From Bacteroidota bacterium (GTDB lineage: Bacteria > Bacteroidota > Bacteroidia > Chitinophagales > Chitinophagaceae), in the NCBI GenBank assembly GCA_947463975.1, contig CANHUW010000018.1, positions 1 to 14,471 of the forward strand: DNA of 14,471 nt. Direction: 5' to 3'. The position numbers were made by a program, and so were the translations under genes. Within the stretch, counting starts at the first letter, position 1; each line of letters begins with the position of its first letter. Under the pieces are notes generated by a model. That model searched no databases. It saw nothing but the letters and a program-made list of their open reading frames with translations, and was not told where the DNA came from. Below are positions 7,528 to 14,471 of this stretch, one piece after another.

Positions 7528-8292
7528 TTAATCTTCTCTTAATGCTCTTCCAGTTTTATGAATAAAAACATCTTCTAAATTTGCCATCTTCACTTCTTTG
7601 GTTTTTTCAAAACCAGAAGCCACTAATTCATCTATCAATTCATTGGGTGTATTAATAGCAATAATTTTCCCACTATCAATAATTGCTACTCTATCACACA
7701 GCACTTCTGCTTCATCCATGTAATGAGTGGTAATAATCACTGTAGTGCCGTTCTGTCTAATTTCTTTAATTAAATCCCATAAATTTCTTCTTGCTTGAGG
7801 ATCTAACCCTGTGGTTGGTTCGTCTAAGAAAATTATTTTAGGTTGATTGATTAAAGTAGTGGCAATGGAAAATCTTTGCTTTTGTCCACCACTTAATTCT
7901 TTGAATTTGGATTTTGCCTTATCCACTAAATTTACTTTTTCCAATAAAGCAATGGGTTCAATATTTGTTTGATACAAGCCCACAAATAATTCAATCAATT
8001 CAACCAAATTCAAATTGGGATAAAAACCAGCAGATTGTAATTGAACCCCGATGATTTTTTTGATAGATTCTGGATGGGTATCTAAATTCATACCATCCAC
8101 AACAATCGTTCCTGAGGTTTTCTCCCTGAGTGTTTCAATAATTTCTAAAGTGGTTGATTTTCCTGCGCCGTTCGGCCCCAACAATCCAAAAATCTCCCCT
8201 TGATAAACTTCAAAGCTAATATCCTTGACTGCTTTAAAATCTCCATAATTTTTTACAAGATGTTGAACCGATATAATGGGTGTTTTTAACAT
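7528..8292 (-). CDS. ABC-2 type exporter ATP-binding protein (DrrA/CcmA-like)
   Basis: This is the nucleotide-binding subunit of an exporter; it hydrolyses ATP on the cytoplasmic face and needs a separate permease. From the ATG at 8292 it has 254 residues with Walker A GPNGAGKST (39-47) and signature LSGGQ (133-137). Walker B is IIFLDEP (153-159) and the switch histidine is His190. The tail NLEDVFIHKTGRALRED is typical of DrrA-like ABC-2 ATPases. The open frame extends to a TTG at 8310, but a TAAATTTG promoter element at 8319-8312 would start transcription near 8306, leaving that TTG outside the message. The ATG is therefore preferred. No membrane subunit lies next to it: downstream is the YfiT-like gene and upstream is divergent purK. 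The exported substrate is unknown. Confidence 0.9.
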   Translation of the reverse strand: MLKTPIISVQHLVKNYGDFKAVKDISFEVYQGEIFGLLGPNGAGKSTTLEIIETLREKTSGTIVVDGMNLDTHPESIKKIIGVQLQSAGFYPNLNLVELIELFVGLYQTNIEPIALLEKVNLVDKAKSKFKELSGGQKQRFSIATTLINQPKIIFLDEPTTGLDPQARRNLWDLIKEIRQNGTTVIITTHYMDEAEVLCDRVAIIDSGKIIAINTPNELIDELVASGFEKTKEVKMANLEDVFIHKTGRALRED

Positions 8293-8311
8293 AGACTTTG
8301 ATAAGTTCAAA

Positions 8312-8319
8312 CAAATTTA
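8312..8319 (-). promoter_or_regulatory. Candidate -7 element for the ABC ATPase / YfiT-like pair
   Basis: TAAATTTG on the minus strand matches TAnnTTTG and lies 20 bases before the preferred ATG at 8292. I see no clear TTG at -33 spacing, so the match is weaker than the miaB one. It is divergent from the purK element, only 13 bases away. Confidence 0.4.
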
Positions 8320-8332
8320 AAGCATTGTGCCT

Positions 8333-8340
8333 TATCTTTG
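8333..8340 (+). promoter_or_regulatory. Candidate -7 element for purK
   Basis: TATCTTTG matches TAnnTTTG on the plus strand. It lies 33 bases before the purK ATG and would give a leader of roughly 28 bases. No good -33 TTG is visible at the usual distance. Confidence 0.42.
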
Positions 8341-8373
8341 TTAAAAGCTAATTTAATTTATAAATAGTATCCA

Positions 8374-9492
8374 ATGAAGGTAGGTATATTAGGTGGTGGA
8401 CAATTGGGAAGAATGCTCCTACAAGCAGCAGCTAACTATGATGTTCAAACCTATGTCTTGGAAAAAGATAGTAACTGCCCTGCAGCTCATTTATGTCATC
8501 ATTTTACCAAGGGTGATATCCAAGACTTTGATACAGTATACCAATTTGGTAAACAATTAGATGCATTGACTATTGAAATTGAAGCGGTGAATGTAGATGC
8601 TTTAGAACAATTAGAAAAAGAGGGCGTAAAAGTATACCCTACCCCTGCAGCCATAAGAATCATCAAGAATAAAATTTTGCAGAAGCAGTTTTATGCAAAT
8701 CAAGAAATTCCTAGTTCAGCTTTTCATATCACGCAACATCAATCAGATTTATTAAATCATATTAACTTTTTTCCTGCGGTACATAAATTAGGGGAAGGTG
8801 GATATGATGGTAAAGGGGTGCAAGTAATCAATAGTGAAGCTGATATTGAATTAGGTTTTAACGCCCCTTCTGTTTTAGAGCAAAAAGTGAGCATCGCCAA
8901 AGAAATAGCATTGATAGTTGCAATGAATACAAAAGGAGAAACGGTGATTTATCCAACTGCAGAAATGATTTTTGATCCAGTATATAATTTATTGGATTAT
9001 CAAATAAGTCCTGCAAAATTAGAAGAGCAACAATTATGGAAAGCACAAGCCATTGCTAGAAAAGTAGTAACCGGCTTAAAAAGCCCAGGCTTATTTGCAG
9101 TGGAACTATTCATCGATCGCGAAGGTGACGTATGGGTAAATGAAACTGCCCCTAGGGTTCACAATAGCGGCCATCATACCATTGAAGCAAATTATAGTAG
9201 CCAATACGATATGCTTTGGAGAATACTCTTAGGTCTTCCTCTTGGTAACCCCAATGAAATCTTGCCCTCTGCGATTGTAAACCTAATTGGTGCTGAAGGT
9301 TATAGTGGAAATGTTATTTATGAAGGTTTAGAGGAAGTGTTAAAAATGGACAATGTATTTGTACACTTATATGGCAAGCTACAAACCAAGCCTGGAAGAA
9401 AAATGGGTCATGTAACCATAATTAGTAAAGACTACCAAGACCTAACGCACAAGGCCAATAAAATCAAACATACATTAAGAGTGATTGCTTAG
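8374..9492 (+). CDS. purK: 5-(carboxyamino)imidazole ribonucleotide synthase (ATP-grasp)
   Basis: PurK carboxylates aminoimidazole ribonucleotide with ATP and bicarbonate to give N5-CAIR in de novo purine synthesis. The 372 residues open with the nucleotide-fold signature GILGGGQLGRM (4-14). They continue with the ATP-grasp loop GEGGYDGKGV (140-149), FAVELF (241-246), and the metal and substrate site NETAPRVHNSGHHTIEA (256-272). Length and motif order fit PurK rather than PurT. The usual partner purE is not next to it: upstream is a divergent ABC ATPase gene and downstream a convergent DUF3078 gene. Its TAG stop overlaps the other gene's stop by four bases on opposite strands. The ATG start is clear, with the family signature beginning at residue 4. 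Confidence 0.95.
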   Translation: MKVGILGGGQLGRMLLQAAANYDVQTYVLEKDSNCPAAHLCHHFTKGDIQDFDTVYQFGKQLDALTIEIEAVNVDALEQLEKEGVKVYPTPAAIRIIKNKILQKQFYANQEIPSSAFHITQHQSDLLNHINFFPAVHKLGEGGYDGKGVQVINSEADIELGFNAPSVLEQKVSIAKEIALIVAMNTKGETVIYPTAEMIFDPVYNLLDYQISPAKLEEQQLWKAQAIARKVVTGLKSPGLFAVELFIDREGDVWVNETAPRVHNSGHHTIEANYSSQYDMLWRILLGLPLGNPNEILPSAIVNLIGAEGYSGNVIYEGLEEVLKMDNVFVHLYGKLQTKPGRKMGHVTIISKDYQDLTHKANKIKHTLRVIA

Positions 9493-10469
9493 TTAGTACT
9501 AATCACTTTCATCGTATTTGGGATGACTTTCTTCTTTTGTTGTAAATTCTTTGTATATCCTATACCAATAATACTTTTAATTTGTAGCCCTGGGGATTTT
9601 TTAAGTGGCCCAAATATGCGAATCTTATCATCGTAGATCAAGTCTAAATTATAAGTAGCTGATAAATTCTTAAAAATCTTAAAAGTGAACAAATTGGTCA
9701 TATATAAATTTATATTCTCAGGTTGATTGTAATAATTAGAGAAAAAATCGGCACGACCTCTATAAGTTACATTTGGTAGAATAGTATTATTGTAATTCAC
9801 TGTGATAAATAAACCAGTTTCTCTATTGACTTTTTGCCCAGGCTCCACACCATATTTGCCCAATGCGGAAAGCTTTTCGTTTAAGACCAATGTAGTTCTA
9901 GAAGTCACTGGGGAGAAGAAAATGGAGAGTGTATTGTCTGGCTTATAATCCAATCCTGCAGATAAAATAATATAGGCTGGTGAAAGTAAACTAGAGGTAA
10001 AAACAGGTGTGGCACCAAAACTATATCCATCAAAAAATTGAGAACGGAAATTAAATAAACCAGAAAGATACCATACTCCAGTAGTATCTATTTTATATCC
10101 GTATTTACTTAATAAATCTAAACGATCATCATTTTTTCGTCCGCCCAAAGAAGTGGATTGAATAAAACCCAAATTCACATCAAAATTATTGTCCCAACCA
10201 TGTCTATCTTTTTTAAATAAAGTATAGTAGTTGAAAAAGCTATTGATAGCCATATTAAAATTATCCCCTCCGGCAGCCCAGTTACTGAGTGAACTTTGTG
10301 ATAGATTAAAATTATACATGCCACCTTGCTTCCAGTTCCAATTAGAGGTATCTGCATCTTTTTTGATACTTCTGGAGGTTTCAGTCCTTAATTTAAGTAA
10401 GGTTAGATCTTGGGCAAATAAGCTATTAAAACCAAAAATCAACAGCACCAACAAGGGGGATCTACGCAT
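9489..10469 (-). CDS. DUF3078 family protein, probable outer-membrane beta-barrel
   Basis: An exported protein of unknown function found in Bacteroidota. From the ATG at 10469 it has 326 residues with a clear signal peptide: two arginines, then a hydrophobic core and FA/Q, with probable cleavage after Ala19. The diagnostic LSQSSLSNWAAGGDN block is at residues 56-70. Alternating aromatic and hydrophobic strands follow for the rest of the length, for example FNFRSQFFDGYSFGATP and LSIFFSPVTSRTTL, as expected of a beta-barrel. The open frame can be extended to a TTG at 10487, but that TTG forms part of a TATCTTTG promoter element, so the ATG is preferred. It is divergent from miaB and convergent with purK. 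The family is confident; the role is unknown. Confidence 0.85.
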   Translation of the reverse strand: MRRSPLLVLLIFGFNSLFAQDLTLLKLRTETSRSIKKDADTSNWNWKQGGMYNFNLSQSSLSNWAAGGDNFNMAINSFFNYYTLFKKDRHGWDNNFDVNLGFIQSTSLGGRKNDDRLDLLSKYGYKIDTTGVWYLSGLFNFRSQFFDGYSFGATPVFTSSLLSPAYIILSAGLDYKPDNTLSIFFSPVTSRTTLVLNEKLSALGKYGVEPGQKVNRETGLFITVNYNNTILPNVTYRGRADFFSNYYNQPENINLYMTNLFTFKIFKNLSATYNLDLIYDDKIRIFGPLKKSPGLQIKSIIGIGYTKNLQQKKKVIPNTMKVISTN

Positions 10470-10484
10470 CTTCGCTATTTTGTA

Positions 10485-10492
10485 CAAAGATA
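10485..10492 (-). promoter_or_regulatory. Candidate -7 element for the DUF3078 gene (decides its start)
   Basis: TATCTTTG on the minus strand matches TAnnTTTG. It would start transcription a few bases downstream, leaving a leader of about ten bases before the ATG at 10469. The in-frame TTG at 10487 lies inside this element and is unlikely to be translated. Confidence 0.45.
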
Positions 10493-10523
10493 TTCCAGAA
10501 AGCGCTTAATTAGGGCTGACAAG

Positions 10524-10555
10524 TTGACATATTATGGTTTTTTACATTAAATTTG
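10524..10555 (+). promoter_or_regulatory. Candidate Bacteroidota promoter for miaB
   Basis: TTG at 10524-10526 and TAAATTTG at 10548-10555 are separated by 21 bases, a good match to the Bacteroidota -33/-7 promoter. Initiation would fall near 10561, after the upstream ATG at 10534 and before the ATG at 10576. This is the best-formed promoter in the window. Confidence 0.55.
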
Positions 10556-10575
10556 CAGTTCAAACAGCATATCGA

Positions 10576-11997
10576 ATGGAACTATACGCTACAGGAGCAA
10601 GAGAACATGATGAAAAAAGACAAGGCGAGGCGTTTATGTCTGAAAGAAAGGATCGAAAATTTGACCAATTTTTCTATGTAGAGAGCTATGGATGTGCAAT
10701 GAATTTTGCAGACAGTGAAGTAGTTGCATCTATTTTAGAAAACAATGGTTATGGAAGCACAAGAGATGTAGAAGCGGCAGATTTGATTTTAGTGAATACT
10801 TGTTCTGTAAGAGAAAAAGCAGAACAAACTGTGCGCAAGCGCCTTACAGAATTTAGAAAATTGAAGCAAGCAAAACCAGGTTTACTGGTGGGTATTTTGG
10901 GTTGTATGGCAGAAAGATTAAAGGCTAAATTATTGGAAGAAGAAAGATTGGTAGATATTGTGGTAGGTCCAGATGCTTACAGGACCCTACCTGATTTAAT
11001 CAAAGAAGCAGGTACCGGACAAAAAGCAGTGAATGTTATTTTAAGTAGAGAAGAAACTTATGGAGATATTGCTCCAGTTAGATTAGGCGGAAATGGAATT
11101 AGTGGCTTTGTTTCTATTATGCGTGGTTGTAATAATATGTGCAGTTTTTGTGTAGTGCCATTTACAAGAGGCCGTGAAAGAAGTAGAGATGCTTATAGTA
11201 TTGTTGCAGAAGCAAGGGACTTATTTGATATGGGCTATAGAGAAGTGACTTTATTAGGACAAAATGTAGATAGCTATTATTGGAACAATCCTGAAACCAA
11301 TGAATCGGTAACTTTTGCAGCATTATTAGCATCTGTAGCCGCAATTGATCCAGCTTTGAGAGTGAGATTTAGCACTTCGCATCCAAAAGATATCACAGAT
11401 GATGTATTGTTCACAATGATTCAATACCATAATATTTGTAATTACATTCACCTTCCTGTACAAAGTGGTAGCTCAAGAATGTTACAATTAATGAACCGTA
11501 CTTATACAAGAGAATGGTATTTAGCTAAAGTAGCACGTATTAGAGAAATCATACCTGATTGTGGTATTTCCTCTGATATTATTGCTGGATTCTGTACAGA
11601 AACAGAAGAAGATCATCAAGCAACTTTAAGCTTAATGGAATTGGCTCAATACGATTTAAGCTATATGTATTTTTACTCTGAAAGACCTGGAACCTTAGCT
11701 GCAAAAAGATACGAAGACGATATTCCAGAAGAAGTAAAGAAAAGAAGATTACAAGAAATTGTAGACAAACAATGGATCTTATCTAACGAGAGTAACAAAA
11801 GAGATGTTGGAAAAACATTTGAAGTATTGATTGAGGGTGAAAGTAAAAAAAGTGACCAAGATTGGATGGGTAGAAATAGTCAAGGTAAAGTGGTCGTGTT
11901 TCCAAAAGAACATCACAACTTAAAAAAAGGTGATTATGCAATGGTGACAGTAACACATTTTACAAAGGGCACTTTAATTGGTGCCATAAAAAATTAA
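10576..11997 (+). CDS. miaB: tRNA-2-methylthio-N6-isopentenyladenosine37 synthase
   Basis: MiaB is a radical SAM methylthiotransferase that adds a methylthio group to i6A37 of tRNAs, using two 4Fe-4S clusters. From the ATG at 10576 it has 473 residues. The N-terminal cluster cysteines are Cys40 (YGCAMNFADSE), Cys76 (NTCSVRE) and Cys110 (LGCMAER). The radical SAM motif CNNMCSFC gives Cys185, Cys189 and Cys192. The C-terminal 65 residues, from KTFEVLIEG onward, fit a TRAM RNA-binding domain. The frame is open back to an ATG at 10534, but that codon lies between promoter elements. The ATG at 10576 also begins a stretch with HDEKRQGEA, which I recall as usual in Bacteroidota MiaB. Met21 (10636) is a less likely start. 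The next gene begins six bases after the stop. Confidence 0.95.
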   Translation: MELYATGAREHDEKRQGEAFMSERKDRKFDQFFYVESYGCAMNFADSEVVASILENNGYGSTRDVEAADLILVNTCSVREKAEQTVRKRLTEFRKLKQAKPGLLVGILGCMAERLKAKLLEEERLVDIVVGPDAYRTLPDLIKEAGTGQKAVNVILSREETYGDIAPVRLGGNGISGFVSIMRGCNNMCSFCVVPFTRGRERSRDAYSIVAEARDLFDMGYREVTLLGQNVDSYYWNNPETNESVTFAALLASVAAIDPALRVRFSTSHPKDITDDVLFTMIQYHNICNYIHLPVQSGSSRMLQLMNRTYTREWYLAKVARIREIIPDCGISSDIIAGFCTETEEDHQATLSLMELAQYDLSYMYFYSERPGTLAAKRYEDDIPEEVKKRRLQEIVDKQWILSNESNKRDVGKTFEVLIEGESKKSDQDWMGRNSQGKVVVFPKEHHNLKKGDYAMVTVTHFTKGTLIGAIKN

Positions 11998-12003
11998 AAG
12001 ATT

Positions 12004-13251
12004 ATGGATTTACAAGCATTAAAAAACAGGTTTAGTATTATAGGTAATACGCCATCGCTAAACCATGCTTTAAATACAGCGGAGCAAGTAGCAGCTACAG
12101 ATTTAACTGTTTTAATTGTGGGTGAATCTGGCGTGGGTAAAGAAGTATTCTCTCAAATCATTCATAGCCTTTCTGCAAGAAAACATAATCCATTTATTGC
12201 TGTTAACTGTGGCGCTATTCCTGAAGGCACTATCGATTCTGAATTATTTGGTCATGAGAAAGGCTCTTTTACAGGTGCTGTAGACAGTAGAAAAGGATAC
12301 TTTGAAACAGTGAATGGTGGTACCATCTTTTTAGATGAGATTGGCGAAATGCCATTAGGTACTCAGGCAAGATTATTGCGTGTTTTAGAAACGGGCGAAT
12401 TTATAAGAGTAGGTTCATCCAAAGTACAAAAAACAGATGTAAGAGTAATTGCCGCTACCAATAGAGAATTATTAGAGTTCACTCAAAAAGGAAAGTTTAG
12501 AGAAGATTTATATTATAGATTAAATACTGTGCCTATTCGAGTGCCTAGCCTGAGAGACAGAAAAGAAGATATACCATTATTATTTAGAAAATTTGTGGTA
12601 GACTTTGCAGAGAAATATAAAACCAAACCCATTTTTTTAGATGAAGCTGCAAGAAGCTTACTGACCACTTATTCATGGCCAGGCAATGTGCGTGAATTAA
12701 AAAATATGGCAGAACAAATTTCTGTTTTGAGTAAATCTGAACATATTGACGAAGATGCACTCGCAACATTTTTACCTAAACCACAGGATCAAAATAGATC
12801 TTTAATTACAGGCGCTACTCCTGTGGGTGAATTTGCCAATGAAAGAGAGATTTTATACAAGCTGTTCTTTGATATGAAGAAAGATGTAAATGAACTAAAG
12901 AAAATGTTTTTTGAGATATTACAGAATCCTAATATGGCAAAACAAGGAAATAATTTTTCAACTGAGGCCATCTTAAATGAATTAAAAGAAGATCTAATCC
13001 CTGCAGCTTTACAAAATAATAATCTTCCGGCGCCGGTTCCTGTAATTCAACATCAGCCTGTTATTATAGATAATGAAATACCAAGCCATTATGAAATTGA
13101 CGAATCTTTAAACATCATGGATAAAGAAAAAGAGTTAATTTTAAAAGCCTTAAAGAAACATAAAGGAAGAAGAAAAGATGCATCTACAGATTTAGGCATT
13201 AGTGAAAGAACTTTGTATAGAAAAATTAAAGAATACGACATTGAAGAATAA
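12004..13251 (+). CDS. Sigma-54-dependent Fis-family transcription activator without sensor domain
   Basis: An AAA+ enhancer-binding protein expected to remodel RNA polymerase carrying sigma-54. Its 415 residues begin almost at once with the AAA+ domain: Walker A GESGVGKE (40-47) and GSFTGA (87-92), a close variant of the sigma-contacting GAFTGA. Walker B is TIFLDEIGEM (107-116), the arginine-finger region is FREDLYYRLN (165-174), and WPGNVREL is at 225-232. A low-similarity linker (about 260-370) includes a charged, coiled-coil-like stretch at 279-306 and a proline-rich part near 341-352. The C-terminus (about 374-412) is a Fis-type helix-turn-helix ending in LGISERTLYRKIKEY. There is no receiver, GAF or PAS domain, so control by a kinase is not evident. 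It lies six bases after miaB and overlaps lptE. The target promoters are unknown. Confidence 0.92.
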   Translation: MDLQALKNRFSIIGNTPSLNHALNTAEQVAATDLTVLIVGESGVGKEVFSQIIHSLSARKHNPFIAVNCGAIPEGTIDSELFGHEKGSFTGAVDSRKGYFETVNGGTIFLDEIGEMPLGTQARLLRVLETGEFIRVGSSKVQKTDVRVIAATNRELLEFTQKGKFREDLYYRLNTVPIRVPSLRDRKEDIPLLFRKFVVDFAEKYKTKPIFLDEAARSLLTTYSWPGNVRELKNMAEQISVLSKSEHIDEDALATFLPKPQDQNRSLITGATPVGEFANEREILYKLFFDMKKDVNELKKMFFEILQNPNMAKQGNNFSTEAILNELKEDLIPAALQNNNLPAPVPVIQHQPVIIDNEIPSHYEIDESLNIMDKEKELILKALKKHKGRRKDASTDLGISERTLYRKIKEYDIEE

Positions 13252-13756
13252 ATTATCTTTTATTGGATTCAACTTTCTCTTGATGGTTTCCACCCTATTG
13301 TCAGGTTGTGGCATTTATAGCTTTAAAGATGCAGTGATCCCTGATAATGTAAAGACGGTTAAAATTGGATTTATCGAAAATAAGGCAAGGTATATCAACC
13401 CTCAGCTAGCCCCTTTGTTAAACGATAAATTGCAGCAAAAAATTATTGGTCAAACCAAATTGACTAGAACCAACAGCGATGATGCACATTATCAAATATA
13501 TGCAACCATCACCAACTACGATCCATCACAAACAGTGGGTGTATCTGAAAAGCAAGCCAGCACCAATCGACTAACAGTAACAGTGCACGTTATTTTAAAG
13601 AAAACTTTAGATAATAAAGAACAGGAATTTGACGTAAGTAGAAACTTTGATTTTGCTGCTAGTCTTAGCTTAAGTCAGGCTGAAGCACAATTAATGGAGG
13701 ATATTGTTCGTAATATAACAGATGATATATTTAATCAAATTTTTTCAAATTGGTAG
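13241..13756 (+). CDS. lptE: LptE-like LPS-assembly lipoprotein
   Basis: LptE is an outer-membrane lipoprotein that plugs and supports LptD during LPS insertion. From a TTG at 13241 the product is 171 residues. It begins MKNKLSF, then a hydrophobic core and the lipobox LLSGC, with Cys23 as the lipidated residue. The mature part contains CGIYSFKDAVIPDNVKTV and IGFIENKARYINPQLAPLLNDKL, typical of Bacteroidota LptE-family proteins. The frame can be opened further to a GTG at 13202, but that adds 13 polar residues ahead of the signal peptide. The TTG gives a normal lipoprotein signal and overlaps the activator gene by 11 bases. Start choice is inference; the family call rests on the lipobox, domain pattern and neighbours. 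Confidence 0.83.
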   Translation: MKNKLSFIGFNFLLMVSTLLSGCGIYSFKDAVIPDNVKTVKIGFIENKARYINPQLAPLLNDKLQQKIIGQTKLTRTNSDDAHYQIYATITNYDPSQTVGVSEKQASTNRLTVTVHVILKKTLDNKEQEFDVSRNFDFAASLSLSQAEAQLMEDIVRNITDDIFNQIFSNW

Positions 13757-13761
13757 TGAAT

Positions 13762-14471
13762 ATGAAGGAAGAAGCTTTACAAAATTTGTTAACACAATGG
13801 ACTGGTGCAACCCATTTTGAATCGGTTGAAACCAGTGTATTGGAAGCATTAAATCAAGCATACCCTTTTAGTCCAAGTAGTCATTTGTTATTGGCAAAAA
13901 AATACCAATTAGAAGGCTCGCCACTTTTTGAAGCTCAATTACAAAAAACCACTTGTTTCTTTCCTTCTGCTTTACACGTAAATCAATGGATGCATACCAA
14001 AGTTCCCGACACAAAGCAACAAGCCCCAGAAAAATTGAGCAACCTGATTTCTGAACAATTAGCCCAATTCCAAGAACCTGTAAAGGAAGAAAAATTGACT
14101 TTTGAACACGAAGAGCACCCTACCCTTCAAAAAGATTATTTTGCCGCCCAGGGCATTGATATAGACCTAACCAAGGTACCCCAAGATAAATTTACCAAGC
14201 AATTGAGAAGCTTCACAGCATGGCTTAAAGTGCTAAAACATGCCGAATTAGACCAAAATACACCAGAAATAGTCGAGGAACAAGAGAAATTGATCTCAGC
14301 CATAGCCGAGAAAGCCAATAAAGCAGAGGATGTTATTACTGAATCTATGGCCGAAATATGGGCAAAACAGGGCAATAAACGTAAGGCAATAGACACATAT
14401 TCTAAATTAAGTTTTATTTTTCCTGAAAAATCCGTTTATTTTGCGTCTCGTATAGAACAATTAAAACAAAA
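13762..14471 (+). CDS. TPR-like protein of unknown function (cut by right edge)
   Basis: A soluble, helical protein conserved beside lptE in Bacteroidota; its function is not known to me. Translation from the ATG at 13762 gives 236 codons open to the window edge. There is no signal peptide or membrane segment. The N-terminal part (about 20-72) reads like one helical repeat (LNQAYPFSPSSHLLLAKKYQ). It is followed by a charged linker rich in Glu, Gln and Lys (about 81-120) and a helical block around FTKQLRSFTAWLK (144-156). The end (about 192-234) has the recognisable TESMAEIWAKQGNKRKAIDTYSKL and PEKSVYFASRIEQL pattern, a TPR-type repeat. A GTG at 13756 is an in-frame alternative two codons upstream. 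It lies five bases after lptE and is probably co-transcribed. Confidence 0.78.
   Translation, partial: MKEEALQNLLTQWTGATHFESVETSVLEALNQAYPFSPSSHLLLAKKYQLEGSPLFEAQLQKTTCFFPSALHVNQWMHTKVPDTKQQAPEKLSNLISEQLAQFQEPVKEEKLTFEHEEHPTLQKDYFAAQGIDIDLTKVPQDKFTKQLRSFTAWLKVLKHAELDQNTPEIVEEQEKLISAIAEKANKAEDVITESMAEIWAKQGNKRKAIDTYSKLSFIFPEKSVYFASRIEQLKQ

Noticed and set aside
10500..10507. AAGCGCTT palindrome in the DUF3078/miaB divergent region
   Set aside because: An eight-base palindrome alone is expected by chance and has no second copy nearby; not enough for an operator call.
14136..14396. Minus-strand frame opposite the TPR-like gene
   Set aside because: The plus-strand frame is continuous with a recognisable repeat and follows lptE; the antisense frame has no support.
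1..14471. Mobile elements, CRISPR arrays, tRNA or rRNA genes, riboswitches and tandem repeats
   Set aside because: I looked on both strands and saw no transposase, integrase, repeat-spacer pattern, cloverleaf-like stretch or long structured leader; gene-free gaps are too short for most of these.

Overview
The window is AT-rich chromosomal DNA from a member of the Bacteroidota, most likely close to the Chitinophagaceae. Three things support this. Several divergent gaps carry the Bacteroidota promoter -7 element TAnnTTTG. A DUF3078 outer-membrane-type protein is present. The order miaB, sigma-54-type regulator, lptE, TPR-like protein at the right end is one I know from many Bacteroidota genomes. 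Nearly every base is coding, and no gene-free stretch exceeds about 110 bases. I see no rRNA, tRNA, CRISPR array, insertion sequence, phage gene or integration scar.

Layout. Bases 1-1275 (minus) hold cytochrome c maturation genes: a complete ccmE, then a ccmF-type heme lyase that runs off the left edge. Bases 1341-6966 (plus) hold six tightly packed genes: a small membrane protein, an uncharacterised radical SAM enzyme, a DMT/EamA transporter, a TauE/SafE (TSUP) transporter, a TonB-like protein and folC. Spacings run from a 4-base overlap to 12 bases, so they probably form one transcription unit. Bases 6990-8292 (minus) hold an ABC-2-type exporter ATPase followed by a YfiT/DinB-like protein. 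purK (8374-9492, plus) is read divergently from the ATPase. It overlaps by four bases the end of the convergent DUF3078 gene (9489-10469, minus). Bases 10576-14471 (plus) hold miaB, a sigma-54-type activator, lptE and the start of a TPR-like gene cut by the right edge.

How the genes relate. The left end serves periplasmic cytochrome c assembly, and CcmE carries a CxxxY motif where the textbook protein has HxxxY. The central cluster mixes folate synthesis, a TonB-like envelope protein and an unassigned radical SAM enzyme coupled to two transporter genes. The right end links tRNA modification, a transcription activator and LPS export to the outer membrane.

Start sites needed attention. For the ABC ATPase, the DUF3078 gene and miaB, the longest open frame begins inside or upstream of a promoter -7 element, so a shorter ATG start is preferred. 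lptE and the EamA gene appear to use TTG starts that overlap the preceding gene.

I found no convincing new defence, mobile or RNA-based system. The points most worth following are the radical SAM enzyme with its extra cysteines and coupled transporters, the CcmE variant, and the sensor-less sigma-54 activator joined to lptE.
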